This document shows, one piece after another, positions 23,938 through 32,772 of a DNA stretch of 64,000 nucleotides. Each line of letters opens with the position of its first letter. Positions within the stretch are counted from its first letter, which is position 1. The notes under the pieces are model-generated. The model made no database searches and was not told where the DNA came from. It saw nothing but the letters and a program-made list of their open reading frames with translations. The position numbers and the translations under genes are program-made. The stretch is from Curtobacterium pusillum (lineage in GTDB: Bacteria > Actinomycetota > Actinomycetes > Actinomycetales > Microbacteriaceae): contig NZ_JABMCE010000086.1 of assembly GCF_013359865.1 (NCBI RefSeq), positions 1 through 64,000 on the forward strand, read 5' to 3'.

Positions 23938-24453
23938 ATGGCCAGGTGGGTCGCGCTGCTGCGCGGGGTGAACGTCAACGGGATCACGATCAAGAGCGCG
24001 GACCTCGCGGCGTTGTTCCGGGAACGCGGCTATGGGGACGTCCGGACCGTGCTCGCCTCCGGGAACGTCGTGTTCTCGGCAGACGGCACCGCCACCGCGC
24101 TGAAGTCCGACGTGGAGCAGGCGCTCCGGGAACGCTTCGGGTACGACGCCTGGATCGTGCTCGTCCCGCACGACGGCTTGGCTGCGATCGTCGACGGGTT
24201 CCCGTTCCCGTCGGCCGAGGACCGCCATGACTACGTGGTGTTCGGCTCCGACGAGGACGCGCTCGACGACCTGCTCGCGGACCTCGAACTCGACGAGTCG
24301 GTCGAACGCGTCGCCCCCGGGTCCGGAGTCGTCTACTGGTCGTGTCCGAAGGGGTCGAGCACGGACACGGTGTTCGCGAAACGCGCCGGCGCCGCACGCT
24401 TCAAGCGCACGACGACGACCCGCAACACGAACACCCTCCGGAAGCTCCTGTGA
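23938..24453 (+). CDS. DUF1697 family protein
   Basis: A 171-residue protein with the DUF1697 signature at its N-terminus, RWVALLRGVNVNGITIKSAD followed by GYGDVRTVLASGNVVF, and a C-terminal TRNTNTLRKLL that closes the family's domain. Structures of relatives show two ferredoxin-like subdomains; the function is unknown. ATG 23938 follows TACGGT by 6 nt and has no Shine-Dalgarno site. The stop overlaps the VOC gene start (GTGA), so the two genes are co-translated. Confidence 0.92.
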   Translation: MARWVALLRGVNVNGITIKSADLAALFRERGYGDVRTVLASGNVVFSADGTATALKSDVEQALRERFGYDAWIVLVPHDGLAAIVDGFPFPSAEDRHDYVVFGSDEDALDDLLADLELDESVERVAPGSGVVYWSCPKGSSTDTVFAKRAGAARFKRTTTTRNTNTLRKLL

Positions 24454-24836
24454 GGCGCGGCGGACTGCACCACGTCGAGTTGCGCGCCTCCGACCTCGCG
24501 GCGACCGGTCGCGCATGGGCCTGGCTCCTCGGGGAACTCGGCTACGAGCCGTTCCAGCAGTGGGACGCGGGCCGGAGCTGGCGGCTCGGCGACCTGTACG
24601 TCGTGCTGGAGGGGGCACCGCTCGGCGGGACCAACGACCGGCGCCGACCAGGACTGAGCCACCTCGCGTTCCACGCCGGTGACGCAGCAGCCGTCGAGCA
24701 CCTCTGGACGAGCGCGCCCGACCACGGTTGGAGCCGACTCTACGAGGACCGCCACCCGCACGCCGGCGGCCCCGACCACCACGCCGCGTTCCTCGAGGAC
24801 GGGGAGCGCTTCAAGGTCGAACTCGTCGCCGGCTGA
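24450..24836 (+). CDS. VOC family (glyoxalase/bleomycin resistance-like) protein
   Basis: A 128-residue protein with the glyoxalase/VOC pattern: GLHHVELRASDLAATGRAWA at the start, GLSHLAFHAGDAAAVEHLW in the middle and AAFLEDGERFKVELV at the end. The His in LHHVEL, the His in LSHLAF and the Glu near the C-terminus are candidate metal ligands. The substrate is unknown. GTG 24450 overlaps the DUF1697 stop by 4 nt and fixes the start. The gene converges on the SDR gene. Confidence 0.87.
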   Translation: MRRGGLHHVELRASDLAATGRAWAWLLGELGYEPFQQWDAGRSWRLGDLYVVLEGAPLGGTNDRRRPGLSHLAFHAGDAAAVEHLWTSAPDHGWSRLYEDRHPHAGGPDHHAAFLEDGERFKVELVAG

Positions 24837-24856
24837 CCGCGCTCCGACGGCGACGG

Positions 24857-25624
24857 TCAGGACTGCGGGGGCTGGCCGTTGCTCGCGGTGGTCCCGCCGT
24901 CGACGGCCAGGACCGCGCCGGTGATGAACGACGCCGCGTCACTGGCCAGGAAGAGCACGGCCGCTGCGACCTCGTCCGGCCGACCCCCGCGACCGAGGGC
25001 GATCCGCTCCGCGAACTTCGCCTGGAGTTCCTCGTCCTCCGCCTGGGCCTCGGTGAGGTCGGTCCACACGAGGCCCGGAGCGACCGCGTTCACACGCACC
25101 CCGAACTGCCCGTTGTCGAGCGCGGCGGCCTTCGTGAAGTTCGTCACGCCGCCCTTGGCCGCGTTGTAGGGACTCATCCGCCAGTCCGCGTCCTCCCCCG
25201 ACACCGACGAGGTGTTCACGATCGACCCCTTCGTCTCGCGGAGGAACGGCAGCGCGGCCCGCGTGCCGTAGAAGACGCCCGACAGGTCGGTCTCGATGAC
25301 TCGGCGCCACTCCTCCGTGCTCACGTCGGTGATGTCGCCGGAACCGAACGTCCCGGCGTTGTTGACGAGCACGTCGACCCGGTCGAACCGGTCGACGGTG
25401 GCATCGACGACGGTCTGCCAGTCCGCCGGACTCGCGACGTCGGCCCGGAGCACCACCACGCGGTCGGTCGGGAGCGAATCGCCGACGGCGCGCACCTTGT
25501 CGTCGACGCTGTCGGTCAGGACGACGGACGCTCCCTCGTCGATGAAGGCCCGCGCGGTGGCCTCGCCGATGCCGGACCCCGCTCCCGTGACGATCGCGAC
25601 CTTGCCCTCGAACCGGTTGCCCAT
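24857..25624 (-). CDS. SDR family NAD(P)-dependent oxidoreductase
   Basis: A 255-residue classical short-chain dehydrogenase. The coenzyme motif is TGAGSGIG after AIV; NNAG and the catalytic Ser (NTSSVSG), Tyr and Lys (YNAAK) are all present, and the protein ends with FITGAVLAVDGG. An Asp (VLTDSVDD) after the second strand suggests NAD(H) preference. The substrate is unknown. GAGAGGAG upstream supports ATG 25624. It is a single gene with about 230 nt of non-coding DNA upstream. Confidence 0.92.
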   Translation of the reverse strand: MGNRFEGKVAIVTGAGSGIGEATARAFIDEGASVVLTDSVDDKVRAVGDSLPTDRVVVLRADVASPADWQTVVDATVDRFDRVDVLVNNAGTFGSGDITDVSTEEWRRVIETDLSGVFYGTRAALPFLRETKGSIVNTSSVSGEDADWRMSPYNAAKGGVTNFTKAAALDNGQFGVRVNAVAPGLVWTDLTEAQAEDEELQAKFAERIALGRGGRPDEVAAAVLFLASDAASFITGAVLAVDGGTTASNGQPPQS

Positions 25625-25727
25625 GGTGGCTCCTCTCGTTGCGTTCCGTGCCCGGGGGAGACGCCGTCGGCCCTGCGGGGCACGGTTCGCCACGATGCCC
25701 ACACCCGGCTGGGTGCGCTCGGAGGCG

Positions 25728-25758
25728 CGCATCGCGGCGCATCGCGCATCGCGCATCG
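25728..25758 (+). repeat. Short heptamer repeat CGCATCG
   Basis: Three exact tandem copies occupy 25738-25758, with a fourth copy at 25728-25734 separated by CGG. It lies in the 233-nt gap between the SDR and GH65 genes, which otherwise shows no gene; both flanking genes read leftward. Confidence 0.5.
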
Positions 25759-25857
25759 CGCCGGAGCGGGCATCGCAGCGGAGTCGGGGGCGCGCGTCGT
25801 GGCGGGGCGCCGGTCGTGGCGGGGGCGACCCGCGCCACCAGGGGCCGGTGGGTGAGG

Positions 25858-28368
25858 TCAGGCCGTCGTGTCCTCGGGCTCCAGGTCGCGGTCGAGCGAG
25901 ATCGTCGGGATGGACGCGGTGATGACCGACCCGTCGGCCCGGAGCGTGCCCTGGATGTCGCTCGTGGTCGGGGCGCGGCCGGTCATCCGCGGCCCGTGGT
26001 GGGGCAGCGGCACGACGGTCGGCTCACCGGCCGTGACGTCCCACTCCTGGTTGTGCACCCAGGCCGTGAACCCCTCGCCCGTCTCGACGGTGAAGGTCAT
26101 GGTCTCCTGCTCGAGGTCGACCCGCACCCGCGAACCCCGCACCGTGATGCGGTAGGTGATCCGCTCCCAGTGCTTCGGAAGCCTGGGGTTGAAGGTCATC
26201 CGGCCGCCGTGGTCGCGCATGCCGCCGAACCCGTTGACGAGCGCGCCCCAGATGCCGCCCGTCGACGCGATGTGCACGCCGTCCGAGGTGTTGCCGTGGA
26301 GGTCCGCCAGGTCGACGTAGAGCGCCGTCTGGAAGTACTGCAGGGCCAGGTCGTGGTAGCCGACCTCGGCCGCCATGATCGACTGGACGACCGCGGACAG
26401 GGTCGAGTCGCCCGTGGTGAGCGCGTCGTAGTAGTCGAAGTCGCGGCGCTTCTCGGCGGCGGTGAACTCGTGCCCCTGCAGGAACAGTGCGAGCACGACG
26501 TCGGCCTGCTTGAGCACCTGGAACCGGTAGATCACCAGCGGGTGGTAGTGCAGCAGCAGCGGCCGCTTGCTCTCCGGCGTGTGCTCGAGGTCCCACAGCT
26601 CCTTGTCGAGGAACTGCGCGTCCTGCGGGTGGATGCCGCGGTGCGGGTCGAAGGGGATCTCCATCGACTCGGCCGCGTGCTCCCAGCCGGCGATCTCCTG
26701 CGCCTGCAGCCCGGTCCGCCGCACCATGCGGTCGTACTCCTCCGGGTCGTCGACCGCGAGCTCGCGGCACGCGTTCACCGCGAACCACAGGTTCGCCCGG
26801 GCCATCACGTTCGTGTAGAGGTTGTCGTCGACGACCGTGGTGTACTCGTCCGGGCCGGTGACACCGTCGATGTGGAACTTCTTGTCGCCGTTCGACCGCC
26901 AGAACCCGAGGTCCTCCCACAGCCGCGCGGTCTCGACGAGGATGTCGATCGCTCCGCGCTTGAGGAACTCGCGGTCGTCGGATGCGCGCACGTACTGCAT
27001 GAGCGCGTGGGCGATGTCCGCGTCGATGTGGTACTGCGCGGTGCCGGCGGCGTAGTACGCGCTGGACTCCTCGCCGTTGATCGTCCGCCACGGGAAGAGC
27101 GCGCCCCGCTGGTTCAGCTCGCGGGCACGGGAGCGTGCGGCGTCCAGCATGTTGAACCGGAACCGGAGTGCGTTCCTGGCGACGATCGGCGCCGTGTACG
27201 ACAGGAACGGCAGGACGTAGATCTCCATGTCCCAGAAGTAGTGGCCGCCGTACCCGGAACCCGTGACGCCCTTCGCGGCGATGCCGTGCCCGTCCGTCCG
27301 GGCGGTGGCCTGCGCGAGCATGAACAGGTTCCAGCGGACCGCCTGCTGGATCGCGGGCTGCCCGGCGATCTCGACGTCGCTGCGGGCCCAGAAGTCGTCC
27401 ATCCACTCGGCCTGACGGGCGAACGCCACGTCGACCGACTCGGCACGCGATCGGTCGAGCGACCGGTCGCAGCGGTCCGCGAGCTCCCGCGCCGGCACGC
27501 CTCGGGACGTGTGGTAGACCACGTGCTTCGTCAACCGGGTCGGCTGCCCGGCGCGCGCCTGCACCCGGTAGACGTGCTTCGCGAGGTCGTCCTCGATCGA
27601 CGACGACTCGTCCCAGGTGTTCTCGGTCTCGAGGTGGTGCTCGACACCGACGCAGATCGTCATGCCCGAGCTCGCCGCCTGGTAGCCGAGGAGGGAGCGG
27701 CCACCGGTGCTGCGCTTCAGCTTCGGCTCGAGCACGCGCTCCGTGAACGCCTCGGCCTTGCGCGGATCGAACGCGTTCGCCGCCGCACGCATCCCCGCGT
27801 GGTACTCGTCCTGCACGTCCTGCCGGTTGAGGATCTGACTCGACAACAGGATCGAGGCGTCCGCGTCGAGCACGGTCACCTCGTAGTCGATGACCGCGAG
27901 GTGCCGGTCGGTGAAGGACACGAGTCGCCGGGACCGGATGAGCACCCGCTTGCCGGACGGCGTCGACCACTCGGTCTCACGGAACAGGTACCCGCCGCGG
28001 AAGTCCAGCCGGCGGGTGTGCCGGAGGATGTCCGCCTCGGCCAGGACGAGCGGCTCGTCGTCGACGTAGAGGCGGATCACCTTCGCGTCGGGCACGTTGA
28101 TGATCGTCTGCCCGGTCTTCGCGAAGCCGAAGGCGTCCTCCGCGTGGCGGATCGGCCAGATCTCGTGGAACCCGTTGATGTACGTGCCGTACTGCACGCC
28201 GCCACGGCCCTCGTCGAGGTTGCCGCGCAGGCCGAGGTACCCGTTGCCGACGGCGAAGTTCGTCTCTGCGACGCCCTGCTCGTCGGGGGCGTACTCGGTC
28301 TCGACGAGCGCCCACTCGTCGATCGGGTACCGGACCCGGTCGAGTGGGTCGGAGGTGATGGGGTTCAT
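25858..28368 (-). CDS. Glycoside hydrolase family 65 disaccharide phosphorylase
   Basis: An 836-residue GH65 enzyme, full length, with the N-terminal beta-sandwich (AVGNGYLGLRGN), linker and (alpha/alpha)6 barrel. The general acid is Glu508 in GVTGPDEYTT. The phosphate-binding loop is present in HGNTSDGVHIASTGG, so this is a phosphorylase rather than a hydrolase. Family specificities include maltose, trehalose, kojibiose and nigerose; the specificity loop is not decisive. It follows a beta-phosphoglucomutase gene by 76 nt in the same direction, consistent with an alpha-disaccharide giving beta-glucose 1-phosphate that the mutase converts to glucose 6-phosphate. No signal peptide is present; it is cytoplasmic. 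Confidence 0.93.
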   Translation of the reverse strand: MNPITSDPLDRVRYPIDEWALVETEYAPDEQGVAETNFAVGNGYLGLRGNLDEGRGGVQYGTYINGFHEIWPIRHAEDAFGFAKTGQTIINVPDAKVIRLYVDDEPLVLAEADILRHTRRLDFRGGYLFRETEWSTPSGKRVLIRSRRLVSFTDRHLAVIDYEVTVLDADASILLSSQILNRQDVQDEYHAGMRAAANAFDPRKAEAFTERVLEPKLKRSTGGRSLLGYQAASSGMTICVGVEHHLETENTWDESSSIEDDLAKHVYRVQARAGQPTRLTKHVVYHTSRGVPARELADRCDRSLDRSRAESVDVAFARQAEWMDDFWARSDVEIAGQPAIQQAVRWNLFMLAQATARTDGHGIAAKGVTGSGYGGHYFWDMEIYVLPFLSYTAPIVARNALRFRFNMLDAARSRARELNQRGALFPWRTINGEESSAYYAAGTAQYHIDADIAHALMQYVRASDDREFLKRGAIDILVETARLWEDLGFWRSNGDKKFHIDGVTGPDEYTTVVDDNLYTNVMARANLWFAVNACRELAVDDPEEYDRMVRRTGLQAQEIAGWEHAAESMEIPFDPHRGIHPQDAQFLDKELWDLEHTPESKRPLLLHYHPLVIYRFQVLKQADVVLALFLQGHEFTAAEKRRDFDYYDALTTGDSTLSAVVQSIMAAEVGYHDLALQYFQTALYVDLADLHGNTSDGVHIASTGGIWGALVNGFGGMRDHGGRMTFNPRLPKHWERITYRITVRGSRVRVDLEQETMTFTVETGEGFTAWVHNQEWDVTAGEPTVVPLPHHGPRMTGRAPTTSDIQGTLRADGSVITASIPTISLDRDLEPEDTTA

Positions 28369-28444
28369 GGTGCTCCGTGGGAAGGGAGGGAGTTCGGGGT
28401 GGAACGAGCGGGCCTGGAGGCACGACGCGCCTCGGCCCGTCGGC

Positions 28445-29212
28445 CTACGTCGCGCTGGTGGCGGGTTCCGGCAGCTCGTGGACGAGCTCGTCGAGGTCGC
28501 GCACCACCACGTCGGCGCCGTGCGCCAGGAGCGCGTCCGCTCCGGCGCCGCGGTCGACGCCGATGACGAGACCGAAGGCGCCGTTCCGACCGGCTTCGAC
28601 CCCGCTCGTGGCGTCCTCGACCACGACGCACTCGGCCGCGGTCAGCCCGAACCGGCTCGCCGCGTCGAGGTAGGTGTCCGGGGCGGGCTTGCCGGCGAGG
28701 CCGTCCTGCCGAGCGACGAGCCCGTCGACGACCACTGGGAAGCGCTCGAGGATGCCGGCCGTGCGCAGCACCTGGACGGCGTTGGCCGAGCTGGACACGA
28801 CAGCCACGGACAGCCCGGCGTCGATCGCGGCGACGAGGAACCGGAGCGAACCGGGGTAGGGCTCGACGCCGTGCTCGGTCAGCTCGGCCGTGAACTCGGC
28901 GTTCTTGCGGTTGCCGAGGCCGCACACGGTGTCGGCGTCGGGTGCGTCGTCGGGCGTGCCCTGCGGGAGGCGGATGCCGCGCGACTCGAGCAGGGAGCGC
29001 ACGCCGTCGTACCGCGGCTTGCCGTCGATGTGGGCGAAGTAGTCCTGCTGCGTGTACGGAGCGACGCCGTGCGCCGCGAGGTACGGGGTGAAGAGCCGGC
29101 TCCACGCGCGCATGTGGACGTCAGCGGTCGGGGTGAGGACACCGTCGAGGTCGAACAGGAGCGCTCGCTGGTCTGCGAGTCGCGCGGGTGTGCGCCGGTC
29201 CGGCGTCGTCAT
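28445..29212 (-). CDS. pgmB: Beta-phosphoglucomutase family HAD hydrolase
   Basis: A 255-residue HAD protein with an alpha-helical cap. Motif I is LLFDLDGVLTPTADVHMRAW (Asp21 nucleophile, Asp23), motif II is VVSSSANA, the motif III Lys is in LAGKPAPDTYLDAA, and motif IV is VVEDATSGVEAG. The cap has NRKNAEFTAEL. Its position directly upstream of the GH65 phosphorylase gene supports a beta-phosphoglucomutase role. GGAGGG precedes ATG 29212. It probably heads the two-gene unit, with a promoter in the 201-nt gap to the divergent permease. Confidence 0.9.
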   Translation of the reverse strand: MTTPDRRTPARLADQRALLFDLDGVLTPTADVHMRAWSRLFTPYLAAHGVAPYTQQDYFAHIDGKPRYDGVRSLLESRGIRLPQGTPDDAPDADTVCGLGNRKNAEFTAELTEHGVEPYPGSLRFLVAAIDAGLSVAVVSSSANAVQVLRTAGILERFPVVVDGLVARQDGLAGKPAPDTYLDAASRFGLTAAECVVVEDATSGVEAGRNGAFGLVIGVDRGAGADALLAHGADVVVRDLDELVHELPEPATSAT

Positions 29213-29413
29213 GGGCAGCCCTCCAGGGACGGGGTCGTCGACGTTGTTCCCGCCGAGTCTAGGACCGCTCCAGGCCCCGCGTTCAGACGCGCCGGAGTCT
29301 GTGGAAAGAGTTCACACAGCCGTTCGACGTGGAGGACGAACGCGCTCGCCGGCTCGCCTGTGCAGTCGCTGAGTACCCGATCGACAGGCTGGCAGGGACG
29401 GAAAGGCACCACC

Positions 29414-30769
29414 ATGACGAGCGACACCGCTGCCCCGACGCAGCACGGCGGCGAATCCAAGCTCCGCCAGGCGATCACCGGCCCACTGCTGTACCTGTTC
29501 ATCCTCGGCGACGTCCTCGGCGCCGGCATCTACGCCCTCATGGGCACCCTGTCGAAGGACGTCGGCGGAGCGCTCTGGGCGCCGCTGGTCCTCGCGCTCC
29601 TGCTCGCGCTCCTCACCGCGGGTTCGTACGCGGAGCTCGTCACGAAGTACCCGAAGGCGGGCGGCGCCGCGGTGTTCGCGGAGCGCGCGTACAAGGTGCC
29701 GATCGTGTCGTTCCTCGTGGGCTTCTGCATGCTCGCCGCGGGCGTGACGAGCGCCGCCGGACTCTCCCTCGCCTTCGCCGGCGACTACCTCGGCACGTTC
29801 GTCGACCTGCCGCCGGTGCCGACCGCGATCGTCTTCCTCGCGCTCATCGCGTGCCTCAACGCCCGCGGAATCTCGGACTCGCTCCGCAGCAACGTCGTGA
29901 TGACGATCATCGAGGTGTCCGGCCTGGTGATCGTGATCGTGGTGGTCGCGGTGATGCTCGGCGGCGGTGGCGGCGACGTCTCCCGCATCGGCGCGTTCCC
30001 CGCCGACGCGAACCCCGCGCTCGCCACCCTCGGCGCAGCGATCGTCGCCTACTACTCGTTCGTCGGCTTCGAGACCTCGGCCAACGTCGCCGAGGAGGTC
30101 CGCGAACCCCGCCGCGTCTACCCGAAGGCCCTGTTCGGCGCGCTCGCCACGGCGGGCATCGTCTACGTGCTCGTCGCGCTCGCGAGCTCGATCGCGCTCC
30201 CCGCGTCCGAGCTGGAGAAGTCGAGCGGCCCCCTGCTCGCAGTCGTCTCCGCCAGCGGCGTCCCGGTCCCGGACTGGGTGTTCAGCCTCATCGCCCTGGT
30301 GGCGGTGGCGAACGGTGCGCTGCTGACCATGATCATGGCGAGCCGCGTGACGTACGGCATGGCCGAGCAGCGCCTCCTGCCCGCCGTCCTCAGCAAGGTG
30401 CTGCCGAACCGGAGGACCCCGTGGACGGCGATCGTGGCGACCACGGTCGTCGCGATGCTCCTCACGCTCATCGGTGACGTCGGCACCCTCGCCGAGACCG
30501 TCGTCCTCCTGCTGCTCTTCGTGTTCATCAGCACGAACGTCGCGGTGCTCGTCCTCCGCCGCGACCACGTCGAGCACGACCACTTCCGGGTGTGGACGTT
30601 CGTCCCGGTGCTGGGCGTCGCGTCGTGCGTGCTGCTCCTCACCCAGCAGAGCGGGCAGGTGTGGCTCTACGCGGCGATGCTCCTCGCGGCCGGCGCGGTG
30701 CTGTACTTCATCGCCCGGTTCACGGGGCGACGCTCCGGGCGCGACCACGAGGCAGGGGTGATCCGCTGA
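29414..30769 (+). CDS. APC family amino-acid permease
   Basis: A 451-residue membrane protein with about 12 helices. The N-terminal helix reads LLYLFILGDVLGAGIYALMG, containing the G-A-G-I motif of APC transporters; YYSFVGFETSANVAEEVREP in the middle is the other strong signature. It resembles small-amino-acid or polyamine/GABA-type permeases; the substrate is unknown. GAAAGG precedes ATG 29414. It diverges from the pgmB-GH65 unit and converges, with 19 nt between, on the GNAT-methyltransferase gene. A terminator is not obvious. Confidence 0.9.
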   Translation: MTSDTAAPTQHGGESKLRQAITGPLLYLFILGDVLGAGIYALMGTLSKDVGGALWAPLVLALLLALLTAGSYAELVTKYPKAGGAAVFAERAYKVPIVSFLVGFCMLAAGVTSAAGLSLAFAGDYLGTFVDLPPVPTAIVFLALIACLNARGISDSLRSNVVMTIIEVSGLVIVIVVVAVMLGGGGGDVSRIGAFPADANPALATLGAAIVAYYSFVGFETSANVAEEVREPRRVYPKALFGALATAGIVYVLVALASSIALPASELEKSSGPLLAVVSASGVPVPDWVFSLIALVAVANGALLTMIMASRVTYGMAEQRLLPAVLSKVLPNRRTPWTAIVATTVVAMLLTLIGDVGTLAETVVLLLLFVFISTNVAVLVLRRDHVEHDHFRVWTFVPVLGVASCVLLLTQQSGQVWLYAAMLLAAGAVLYFIARFTGRRSGRDHEAGVIR

Positions 30770-30788
30770 CGCGACCCGGTCGCGCCGC

Positions 30789-31871
30789 TCACCCGGTCAG
30801 GGCCGGCCGCCGGGCCGTCACGGTCAGCCAGCGCTCGTCGGAGCCCGTCCTGGTGGTCTCGCGGACGGCGACGTCGCCCCATCCCGCCCGTCCGACCACC
30901 TCGGCGAGGGAGCTGTCGGTCCAGTAGGTGAAGTGCCGTGGACGGCCGAGCTTCCGGGTGCTCCACGCGTCGCCCTCGCCGAGCTTCACCGTCGCGGCGA
31001 GGACCCCGCCGGGCCGCACGGCGGCGAGCGTCCGACCCAGGACGTCCGCGAACGCCGGACGCGGCACGTGGAGCAGCACGGCGTTGGCGAAGACCGCATC
31101 GTACGGGCCACCGAACGCGTCCTGCAGGACGTCGAGCACCCGGGCGCCGTGACCGGCCGCGCGGAGCGCATCGACGAACGACCGGGCGCCGTCGGTGCGG
31201 TCCACCACGAGCCCGGCTGCTTCGAGGGCGAGGGCGTCCCGACCGGGGCCGGAGCCGAGCTCGAGCACGTGCGAGCCGGACGGGACGAGGGCGAGCAGGT
31301 CGTCGACGAGAGCGGCGCGGTGGTCGTCGGTGCGCTCGGTGTAGCGCGCGGCCTCGCGCTCGTATGCCTCGAGGGTCCGCTCGGGGGAGAGGTCCCGCCT
31401 CATGACGACCTCGTGCCGTCCGTCCGGCAACCGGTCGCCGGGCTCGTCCACCGCGACGAAGCCGCACCGCTCGTACGCGCGACGGGCGGTGCGGTTGTCG
31501 GGCATCACCGAGAGCTCGAGCTCCGCGATGCCGACGCCTGCCGCCCAGCGGGCGACCGCTCGGATGAGCGCCGCCGCCACTCCTCGGTGGCGGGATCCCG
31601 GGTCGACCCACATCGAGATGAGCTCGGCGCGTCCGCGGTCGTCGACGTCGGGGACACCGCTCGCCATCCCGACGGCGTCCGCCCCGTCGAACGCGAGCAG
31701 GTCGAGCGCACCGGGGATCGACAGGCGGTCCCGCCAGCGGCGCTCGGGCGCTCCCGCCCAGTCCGCGAGCGTCGACCCGAACGCTCCGGGCGAGTCCGCG
31801 AGGGCCGCGAGCCGGACCGGGCGCCAGGACTCCCAGTCGTCGGCGGTCACGCGGCGCAGCTCGATCGTCAC
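30789..31871 (-). CDS. Fusion of GNAT N-acetyltransferase and SAM-dependent methyltransferase
   Basis: A 360-residue protein joining two enzymes. Residues 1 to about 155 are a GNAT domain: ISMWVDPGSRHRGVAAALIR (acetyl-CoA loop) and NRTARRAYERCGFVAV. Residues about 165-360 are a class I methyltransferase: motif I VLELGSGPGRDALALEAAG, then DAVFANAVLLHVP and LAAVRPGGVLAAT. The join falls around VMRRDLSPERTLEAY. Both halves keep their cofactor motifs. A single GTG start (31871) preceded by TAGCGT at 6 nt covers both, and there is no sign of a stop or frameshift between them. Joint action on one substrate, for example a modified amino compound, is possible but unproven. Confidence 0.87.
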   Translation of the reverse strand: MTIELRRVTADDWESWRPVRLAALADSPGAFGSTLADWAGAPERRWRDRLSIPGALDLLAFDGADAVGMASGVPDVDDRGRAELISMWVDPGSRHRGVAAALIRAVARWAAGVGIAELELSVMPDNRTARRAYERCGFVAVDEPGDRLPDGRHEVVMRRDLSPERTLEAYEREAARYTERTDDHRAALVDDLLALVPSGSHVLELGSGPGRDALALEAAGLVVDRTDGARSFVDALRAAGHGARVLDVLQDAFGGPYDAVFANAVLLHVPRPAFADVLGRTLAAVRPGGVLAATVKLGEGDAWSTRKLGRPRHFTYWTDSSLAEVVGRAGWGDVAVRETTRTGSDERWLTVTARRPALTG

Positions 31872-31927
31872 GCGACGACGCTACCGCTCGCAGTCAGGCG
31901 CGGCGGGGCCGAACGCGCCTCGCGCAC

Positions 31928-32740
31928 TCAGCGCGCGGGGGTCCAGGTACTGACGGTGACGGCAGCGGTGACGGTCGCCGACTCGAACACGACGTCCGGG
32001 TCGACGTGGTGGTGGCTCGGCCCCATGTGCACCACGTCGTGGACGTCCTCGGCCGAGAGGTCCATCGTCCACGTGAGATCCTCCGATGACCGCAGCACGA
32101 ACGCCGGCGTCAAGGAGTCGTGCAGGCGCCGCTCCTTCTCCGGGTCGACCGTGATGGTCGCCTCGGCCAGCTCTGCCAGGTGGCCGGTCCGTGGGGTGAC
32201 CACGGCGAGCACGCCGTCCGGGTGCAGCACGCGGGCGTACTCGGTCTGGTTGCGGGGCGCGAACACGTCCAGCAGGACAGCGGCCGAGCCGTCGACGACC
32301 GGGAGGCGCTCGGTCACGTCCCCGACGACGGCCCCGGCCCGCTCGTGGGCACGAGCCGCCCGCCGGATCGCGACGGCCGACAGGTCGAGCGCCACCCCGC
32401 GCCTCCCGTCCGCCGCGCGCAGCGCATGGGCGAGGTAGGTCCCCGGTCCGGAACCGACGTCGAGCACGATCCCCGGGGCGACCGCCGCCGCGACCACCGC
32501 GGCGAGCGCCCGCTCGACGGGCGCGTAGTGGCCCCGGCCGAGGAACCGCAGCCGTGCGTCGACCATCTCCGGGGTGTCTGCGGTCAGGGCCCGGCGCTTC
32601 GCGGGCAGCAGCGTCAGGTGTCCCTGCTTCGCCTCGTCGAACCGGTGGCCGTTCGCACAGCCGACCTGCCCGCCGTCGACGCGTCCGAGCGGCTCGGCGC
32701 ACGCGGGGCAGGCGAGCACGGGCAGCAGGTCGTCGCGCAC
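31928..32740 (-). CDS. RlmA-like rRNA (guanine-N1)-methyltransferase
   Basis: A 270-residue methyltransferase with an N-terminal zinc ribbon (LACPACAEPLG with C-x2-C, then CANGHRFD with Cys and His) followed by a class I SAM fold: motif I VLDVGSGPGTYLAHAL, and FAPRNQTEYARVLHPDGVL. The ribbon, QGHLTLLPAK and TVDPEKERRLHDSL match RlmA(I/II), which methylates G745 or G748 of 23S rRNA; in actinobacteria relatives confer tylosin or mycinamicin self-resistance. GTG 32740 is chosen because TACGCT lies 6 nt upstream and the zinc ribbon begins there. It is divergent from the SDR gene. Confidence 0.87.
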   Translation of the reverse strand: MRDDLLPVLACPACAEPLGRVDGGQVGCANGHRFDEAKQGHLTLLPAKRRALTADTPEMVDARLRFLGRGHYAPVERALAAVVAAAVAPGIVLDVGSGPGTYLAHALRAADGRRGVALDLSAVAIRRAARAHERAGAVVGDVTERLPVVDGSAAVLLDVFAPRNQTEYARVLHPDGVLAVVTPRTGHLAELAEATITVDPEKERRLHDSLTPAFVLRSSEDLTWTMDLSAEDVHDVVHMGPSHHHVDPDVVFESATVTAAVTVSTWTPAR

Positions 32741-32772
32741 CCGACCAGCGTAGGCGTCGGTAGCCTGACCGG

